Below are positions 58,919 to 64,000 of a stretch of 64,000 nucleotides of DNA, one piece after another. A program made the position numbers and the translations under genes. This DNA is from Clostridia bacterium (GTDB lineage: Bacteria > Bacillota > Clostridia > Christensenellales > Aristaeellaceae). The notes under the pieces are model-generated. The model made no database searches. It was not told where the DNA came from and worked only from the letters and a program-made list of their open reading frames with translations. The stretch lies in assembly GCA_017447185.1 (NCBI GenBank), contig JAFSOC010000004.1, forward strand, positions 20,399-84,398, given 5' to 3'. How positions within the stretch are numbered: the stretch's first letter is position 1; every line of letters starts with the position of its first letter.

Positions 58919-61168
58919 TCAGGTTCCGATCGCTATCCAGTTGACTTTCCGTGTGCCGGAGCCGGAGGATCCTGCCATACAGACTTGGAAGCTGCTGGCA
59001 GACTCACTGCCGGTTTTCAGGACCGCAATGCCACTGGATGTAGGGTTGCCAGCGTAGGAAACAATGATCGTTGGTGTGTTTGTGAATCCAGATAGCGTAA
59101 CTGTTGTCCACGAAACACCGGTCACACTCGTTTGACCATACTGGATTTTGAACGGAAGCCGTGCCGCGGGCAGTGTGCCTGTGGTGAGATTGCTGGCATT
59201 GTTCGCACCAAGATTGCTTCGAGCGTTTGCCGCTGTCGTAGCCCCAGTGCCGCCATTGGCGACAGGAACACCAGACGGCATGCCCGCATGAAACACCCGG
59301 TAGTTTCCCCAGGTGCCACCCTCGCAGACACGGACCATGACAGCATTGTCAAGGCTGGAGGCGTAGGCCTTTGTCCGGACTTCCAGCATTCGGCGATTGT
59401 TTCCAGTGCTGTCCTCCCATGCGGCAAAAGACGCCGCACCCACATAACTTCCCTCAAACACGATCCGATTTGTCTGTCCACTGTTTGTCGGGAGCAGGCA
59501 CAGAGACGGATACAGGGTTCCTTGAATGTTCAGGTTGCCGGTCATCGTATCCCCGGACTTCTTCACTCCGCCCAGGTTGGCAATCGCGGCATCCGCATTA
59601 ACCGAGCCAGTGCCGCCATAGGCGATCGCCAGAGGGGTACTCAGCTTCAGCGGCCAGCCGCAGTCAATATAGCCGTTTGTTTCCGCGACCTTCCCGATGC
59701 CGATACCGTTGCCGTTAGAAAGGAAGTCCAGCAATACCTGCTTTGTGCCGATACTGATGATCTGCTCCACGGAGTAGAAATAGTCAGCGACCGTGACCTT
59801 CAAGTTGTAGCTGTACAATGGATCGAAGGTCTGGCTCATCAGCTTGTTCGTCTTGCTGAGAGCATAGGAAGAATGCGTCACTGTCTCTGCCTGCGTCCAT
59901 GCGGAAGCTGTGGACAGCTTGTAATAGATAGTGCAGGTCAGCGTGTTCTGGTTGTTCAACGCTGAACCGCTGCCCGTCAGGTTGTACCGGACTTTGTTGC
60001 CATCCACCTGTGCTGCCGTACCGCCGCTGTTGCAGCGTTCAGCGGTGAACCGGCTGATTGACGGGTATGCATAGTCCAGAACCGTGATGGTGGTGCTGTA
60101 TGTTGCCGTCCGGCCACGGCTATCCGTGACTGTCACAGATAGCGTCAGGGATCCAGCTGTGGAGAGTGCCTTAGTAGCTGTAAATGATGCTGCCATATAG
60201 GTCACGCCGTCCAGCGTTGTCCGGTAAGAGGAAATGGTACTGCCGCGGGCACCCGCTGCCGTAATGGCTACAGACAGTTTGCTCAGGCTCTTCACGTAAG
60301 CGCCGATCCGGGTTTTGACCGTGCTGTTCGTATCATCCACAGCCACAGCGGATATGGAAGGAACCACACTGGCCGGGACTGTCAGGGTGAGCGTGCACGT
60401 TCGGGTACCCGTGAGCGTTCCGTTGACAAAGCTGTTACAGGTGATCGTGCACACACCGCTGGTAGCGTTCGGGATCTGGCTTGCCAGCGACAGCGGCGGA
60501 GTCCAGGAGACGGAAGCCCCGACGTTCGTCGCGATCGCACCGCTGGTATTCCCGAACCAGTAGGATATTGTGTGCGTCACAGCAGAGCTCGGGCGGTTTG
60601 TGTAAATCGTCACCGCGCTGCCCATCGCCACAGAGGATGCGGAAGTGCTTGGCTGGGAGGCGGCTTCCTCATACGTTACCGTTATGACGACATCCGACCA
60701 GGACAGATAGTTATAGGAATAGCCCTGTGCCGACGCGCTTGGGTTGGGATTGTAGATTGTGAACGTGTTGTTTCCGGCAGCAAGATAAGCCGCGACGGAG
60801 TTGTACAGCGATCCGGTCAGTTCATAGGCTGATGTATTGCCGTAGAAGTGTCCTGTAAAGGTTCCCAGCACATCACCGACATAGCCGGAACCGGTCACCC
60901 CGGATGCAATACTGTTCTGGTAGTTTGCCTTCCGGAGATAGACCGTTTTCGTACTGCCTTCACCGTAACCGGCTTTCTTTGCCGTAATGGTGAAGATAAT
61001 TTCCTGTATGACCTTGTTTGCAAGGTTCATACCAGAAAAGCAGATGATACCAACGTTGTTTGAACCGGCTTCATAGAATTCCTGCGCCGCACTGTTTGAA
61101 CTGCCATTCGAGGAATAATTGGTTTTCCGGGTGACTAGCGATGCGGCGTAATTTACGGTTGTTGCCAT
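58919..61168 (-). CDS. Phage tail fibre / minor structural protein (DUF859-like)
   Basis: A 749-residue Ser/Thr/Asn/Gly-rich protein. The first 550 residues form Ig-like and DUF859-type beta modules. After that come fibre motifs AYGGTGSVNADAAIANLGGV, MTGNLNIQGT and VANGGTGATTAANARSNLGA, typical of tail fibre trimers. The C-terminal 60 residues (GTLPAARLPFKIQYGQTSV) look like a tip domain. It probably contacts the host surface. It begins 20 bases after the large tail protein. Confidence 0.83.
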   Translation of the reverse strand: MATTVNYAASLVTRKTNYSSNGSSNSAAQEFYEAGSNNVGIICFSGMNLANKVIQEIIFTITAKKAGYGEGSTKTVYLRKANYQNSIASGVTGSGYVGDVLGTFTGHFYGNTSAYELTGSLYNSVAAYLAAGNNTFTIYNPNPSASAQGYSYNYLSWSDVVITVTYEEAASQPSTSASSVAMGSAVTIYTNRPSSAVTHTISYWFGNTSGAIATNVGASVSWTPPLSLASQIPNATSGVCTITCNSFVNGTLTGTRTCTLTLTVPASVVPSISAVAVDDTNSTVKTRIGAYVKSLSKLSVAITAAGARGSTISSYRTTLDGVTYMAASFTATKALSTAGSLTLSVTVTDSRGRTATYSTTITVLDYAYPSISRFTAERCNSGGTAAQVDGNKVRYNLTGSGSALNNQNTLTCTIYYKLSTASAWTQAETVTHSSYALSKTNKLMSQTFDPLYSYNLKVTVADYFYSVEQIISIGTKQVLLDFLSNGNGIGIGKVAETNGYIDCGWPLKLSTPLAIAYGGTGSVNADAAIANLGGVKKSGDTMTGNLNIQGTLYPSLCLLPTNSGQTNRIVFEGSYVGAASFAAWEDSTGNNRRMLEVRTKAYASSLDNAVMVRVCEGGTWGNYRVFHAGMPSGVPVANGGTGATTAANARSNLGANNASNLTTGTLPAARLPFKIQYGQTSVTGVSWTTVTLSGFTNTPTIIVSYAGNPTSSGIAVLKTGSESASSFQVCMAGSSGSGTRKVNWIAIGT

Positions 61169-61188
61169 GGTATTCTCCTTTCCCGGTA

Positions 61189-64000
61189 TTACCCGTTGTA
61201 AACAATGGACATATTGCCGTTTGTCTGCGGGACAAAGGCAAACTTACCGATGATCAGTTTCGTCAGGATCTCGGCCTGTGTGACATACAGTTTGTTGTTG
61301 CTCAGATAGGCGACCTCGGTGTCATTCATGTAGAAGGCCAGCCGGTCATTCACGACCCGGAAAGTAAACGGGTTCCCGGTTTTGCCGATGATCAGGCCAT
61401 TATCCCCGAAGGTCATGTAGGTACGGATAATTGCGAGTTCCTCTTCCGTTGCCTCATGGGCATTCTGCAGGTCTTCCTCCAACTGGTTGATCCTTGTTAC
61501 CGACCAGGTGAAGTTATCCTCCGTCTGCTCAGACAGGGTGCTCAGCTGCGTCCTGACCTGGGACATATCACTGGCAAGGGCGTAGTTCGCCTGAACCTCC
61601 TGCCGGATGCTGTCCGCTTCCGTGCTGATCTGGGCACGGACGGAAGCCAGCTTCAGTTCCATCGCCTCGTCTGTATCTTCAGGGGCCGGGGTGTAGTCGG
61701 TTGCCCGGTTGCCTTTCTCCAGCTTGGCCCAATGGATCGTGAAGTCTTCCGGGGACGACATCCCTGTCGGGGAACGCTTGATCAGTATATCAGCATTGTT
61801 CGGATCATCCTCAGGGGTATATCCGGTGGTGTACTCTGCCATAAATGTCGCGTGGACGATTTCCGAAGTTGCAGAAGTATCAAGACTGATGCTCTCAAGC
61901 AGGACGTGACCGTCAGCCGTATAGACGTCAATCTCGGACAGATCCAACGAAGAAACACACAGAGTCAGCGTGTACACTTCAGCTTCCACCATGGGTTCGG
62001 AAAGAGCATACCGGGCAATCAGATCATTACTGGTAACCGCTTCATCCCCGGACTTCAGCAGGTAGTTCCTGCCGCCGATCTCAAGGCTGTCGATCGCTTC
62101 ATACGCTTCATAAGCCATCTGGGAAACAGCAGTCAGCACACCATTTTTCATCCGGTAGATCGGATGCTCCGGGTATAGGTACATCTGGTAAGTGTTGTAC
62201 ATATACCCGAGGGAGATGAAGGACAGCGTTTCCGTGGTATCCGTGGGATTCGTCGTCAGCCAGTTGGTGGCGCGTACCGTGAACATCTTTCCACTCAGCG
62301 TACCGACCAGGTACACTGTTTTCCGGGCTGTGACAGCAAAGGAACTGTCGCCAGTCACCGTCCGCAGGCTGATGGTCGGATAGCAGAGATACACGTTGGA
62401 CAGGTAGTATCCCGCTGTTCCGTTGGAGGATGGGTATAGGATAGGATGGTCGACATTGAAAACACTGCCGCCAGCGAGGTTCCAGTACCCGGTATCATCA
62501 CCGACGATGAGCATAGCCCAGGTGATATTCTGCTTGCAGACAACGGAGTTGCCGAACTTGATCCGGTCATAGGTATTGCCACTGTCGTAGTTCGCGTCTG
62601 CCCACCAGCCGGTATAGGTGCTTCCGTCGATCGGGGCGTTCACCTTATAAATCAGCCGGATGGCGTTGCCAGCGGCATAATGGTTCGTCAGTCGGGTCGT
62701 GCCGCTGTAATACACCGGGATCGCACCGGTCGTGGAATTATCCGACAGGGTCAGCTCCAGCGTGACGTTTGAGGATGTCGGTGCTACGGGCAGCCAGTAC
62801 ACAATCTGCTGTCCGTCCGTAAGCTGGGAGAAGGACGCCACACCAGTCCACGCGCTGGTACTGGAAACCTGTGTGCCGACGATGATCTCTCCGCCACCTG
62901 CTGCCGCAATGGCAGCGTTCATGTCGGTATAGATCTGCTGAACGGTTTGGTTGATTCCGGTATTGCTGGAAAGATCCAGAGTCTGGCCAAAGTTGGAGGA
63001 AACATGACTCGTTGTGATGGCCCCGGCTTTGATGTTGCTGCCTTCAATCGTGGCGGCGGCAATCTTATCGCCGGTGATCGTGGCGGCAAGGATCTCGTTC
63101 GCCGTGATCGTGGCGGCAGCAATCTGCTGCGCTGTGATCGACCGGGCAACGATGACAGTGCCGTTGATCTGCTCCTGGTATTTCTGATCCTGTAGTTCCT
63201 GAACAGAAAGCCCGGATGCTTCAGCGTTAATCTCGTAGATGATCCCATTAGCCCCGGTGATGATCAGGCGCTCTGTGGCCAGCGTGCCGGAGGTGATGAC
63301 ATCGGCGTTCAGGGAGACAACCTTCGCGGCGGTAATGGAAGCGTCCGCGATCTGGGCAGTTCCGATAGCACCCTGCGCAATCAGCGCGGTTGTGATCGCA
63401 CCCAAAGCAATCTGTGCAGTGTCTACAGCGGCATTTGCGATCTTAGCGTTGGTGATTGCCGCCTGAGCGATCTTTGCCGTGGTGACTGCCAGATCAGCGA
63501 TCTTGCCTTCCGTCACTGCCAATTGAGCGATCTTCGCTGTGACAATTTCACCGTCAAGGATCTTTGCCGCGACAATGGCAGCGTCCTGTATATTAGCCGT
63601 ACCCACAGCCAGACCGCCGATTTTAGCATTGGTGATCGCGGCGTCTTTGATCTGTGCCGTGTCCACAGCCGCATCTTTTATGTTGGCGGTCTCCACGGCT
63701 GCTTGTCCGATTTTGGCGTGGGTAATCGCGCCGTCATGGATGTTGGCAGTCTGGATTTCCCCGGAGCCGATTTTCGCTGAAGTGATCGTGCCATCCTCGA
63801 TCTGGGCGGTTCCGATCGCCGCTTGTCCGATTTTGGCCTGCGTAATGGCAGCGTCCTCAATCTGGGCGGTGCCAATGGCAGCGTTGCCGATCTTCGCCTT
63901 TGTAACAGCGGCATCCTCGATCTGAGCGGTACCGATTGCCGCCTGTCCGATTTTGGCCTTGGTAATCGCCGCATCCTCAATGTGGGCGGTTTCGATCGCC
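61189..64000 (-). CDS. Phage tail/baseplate protein with decapeptide repeats (5' end outside window)
   Basis: At least 936 residues; the frame stays open to the window edge, so the true start lies beyond 64000. The visible N-terminal part is a run of more than 22 decapeptides (consensus AxIxxAAIxT). A second run of about five lies at 63004-63147. Next comes a beta-rich middle with GGRNYLLKSGD and DYTPAPED, like phage carbohydrate-binding modules. A coiled coil and a C-terminus with YMTFGDNGLIIGKTG and FTFRVVNDRLAFYM, typical of gp58-like tail proteins, follow. It is most likely a siphovirus baseplate or tip protein. Confidence 0.8.
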   Translation of the reverse strand, partial: AIETAHIEDAAITKAKIGQAAIGTAQIEDAAVTKAKIGNAAIGTAQIEDAAITQAKIGQAAIGTAQIEDGTITSAKIGSGEIQTANIHDGAITHAKIGQAAVETANIKDAAVDTAQIKDAAITNAKIGGLAVGTANIQDAAIVAAKILDGEIVTAKIAQLAVTEGKIADLAVTTAKIAQAAITNAKIANAAVDTAQIALGAITTALIAQGAIGTAQIADASITAAKVVSLNADVITSGTLATERLIITGANGIIYEINAEASGLSVQELQDQKYQEQINGTVIVARSITAQQIAAATITANEILAATITGDKIAAATIEGSNIKAGAITTSHVSSNFGQTLDLSSNTGINQTVQQIYTDMNAAIAAAGGGEIIVGTQVSSTSAWTGVASFSQLTDGQQIVYWLPVAPTSSNVTLELTLSDNSTTGAIPVYYSGTTRLTNHYAAGNAIRLIYKVNAPIDGSTYTGWWADANYDSGNTYDRIKFGNSVVCKQNITWAMLIVGDDTGYWNLAGGSVFNVDHPILYPSSNGTAGYYLSNVYLCYPTISLRTVTGDSSFAVTARKTVYLVGTLSGKMFTVRATNWLTTNPTDTTETLSFISLGYMYNTYQMYLYPEHPIYRMKNGVLTAVSQMAYEAYEAIDSLEIGGRNYLLKSGDEAVTSNDLIARYALSEPMVEAEVYTLTLCVSSLDLSEIDVYTADGHVLLESISLDTSATSEIVHATFMAEYTTGYTPEDDPNNADILIKRSPTGMSSPEDFTIHWAKLEKGNRATDYTPAPEDTDEAMELKLASVRAQISTEADSIRQEVQANYALASDMSQVRTQLSTLSEQTEDNFTWSVTRINQLEEDLQNAHEATEEELAIIRTYMTFGDNGLIIGKTGNPFTFRVVNDRLAFYMNDTEVAYLSNNKLYVTQAEILTKLIIGKFAFVPQTNGNMSIVYNG
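63004..63147 (-). repeat. Second decapeptide repeat run in the tail protein
   Basis: About five units: ARSITAQQIA, AATITANEIL, AATITGDKIA, AATIEGSNIK, AGAITTSHVS. The register is shifted relative to the first run but the period is again 30 bases. Confidence 0.8.
63328..63999 (-). repeat. Tandem 30-base / 10-residue repeat array in the tail protein
   Basis: Twenty-two full decapeptides in uninterrupted register: for example AKIGQAAIGT, AQIEDAAVTK, AKIGNAAIGT, ANIKDAAVDT, AKIAQLAVTE, AQIADASITA. The array continues past the window. Two alternating unit types (AKIGQ..., AQIED...) give a higher-order 60-base period in the upstream half. Confidence 0.92.

Noticed and set aside
63328-63999. CRISPR array, suggested by the regular 30-base period
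   Set aside because: There are no unique spacers; every unit is in one open frame encoding decapeptides, so it is a protein repeat.

Overview
The window is a GC-rich stretch of a Firmicutes (Clostridia-like) chromosome that runs into the left end of a prophage. Evidence for the lineage: strong AGGAGG-type ribosome binding sites, sigma-A promoters with 17-base spacers, a CIRCE (HrcA) operator, a HemZ-type coproporphyrinogen enzyme, a single dimeric glycyl-tRNA synthetase, a bifunctional Rel, and many secreted SH3-domain proteins. Glycoside hydrolases (LacZ, GH43) with a GPH-family transporter fit a gut or rumen anaerobe. Species assignment is not possible from the window alone.

Layout. 1-8.7 kb: a plus-strand run of secF (3' end), recJ, rel, dtd, an MBL-fold hydrolase, hemZ and an M3 oligopeptidase. 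8.7-11.1 kb: ftsY and glyS on the minus strand. 11.2-14.1 kb: an unusually short alaS, a NUDIX hydrolase and a YwaF-type pseudogene. 14.1-24.1 kb: a lipoprotein, a large secreted orphan, a UMF1-type transporter, a J-domain/TPR protein, murA, a small membrane protein, a phosphodiester glycosidase-type secreted protein, an SH3 secreted protein and a radical SAM enzyme. 24.1-30.3 kb: smc, a degenerate trypsin-like secreted protein and lysA, co-directional on the minus strand. 30.5-33.4 kb: MATE transporter, malic enzyme, Dabb protein. 33.5-34.9 kb: rpsF-ssb-rpsR with a probable S6:S18 leader RNA. 35-37.5 kb: EamA permease and a secreted L,D-transpeptidase. 37.5-45.1 kb: a minus-strand carbohydrate block in which an ECF sigma factor and a low-complexity membrane protein lie directly upstream of lacZ, followed by a GPH symporter and a GH43 enzyme. 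45.2-54.5 kb: recO, flavin reductase, htpG with a CIRCE element, recA, an orphan DNA methyltransferase, a sensor-type PP2C phosphatase, a Cys-cluster protein and an LMW phosphatase.

54.5-64 kb is the accessory part. A 219-base spacer full of inverted repeats is followed by two small DUF genes. Then comes a prophage end: a Tn916-type Int with two small Xis-like proteins, then lysin, holin, a tail fibre and a large tail protein that leaves the window. In transcription order the phage late operon reads tail, fibre, holin, lysin, terminator. The recombination genes come next and are separated by further terminators. The tail protein carries more than 22 tandem decapeptide repeats, the most striking periodic structure in the window.

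Other non-coding signals include three intergenic arrays of 7-base repeats (near dtd, htpG/recA and the PP2C gene) and a REP-like element after the Dabb gene. No rRNA, tRNA, CRISPR array or complete insertion sequence was seen. No convincing wholly new defence or biosynthetic system was found. The best candidates for new biology are the ECF-lacZ arrangement, the repeat-bearing tail protein, the truncated alaS, the inverted-repeat spacer and the heptad repeat family.
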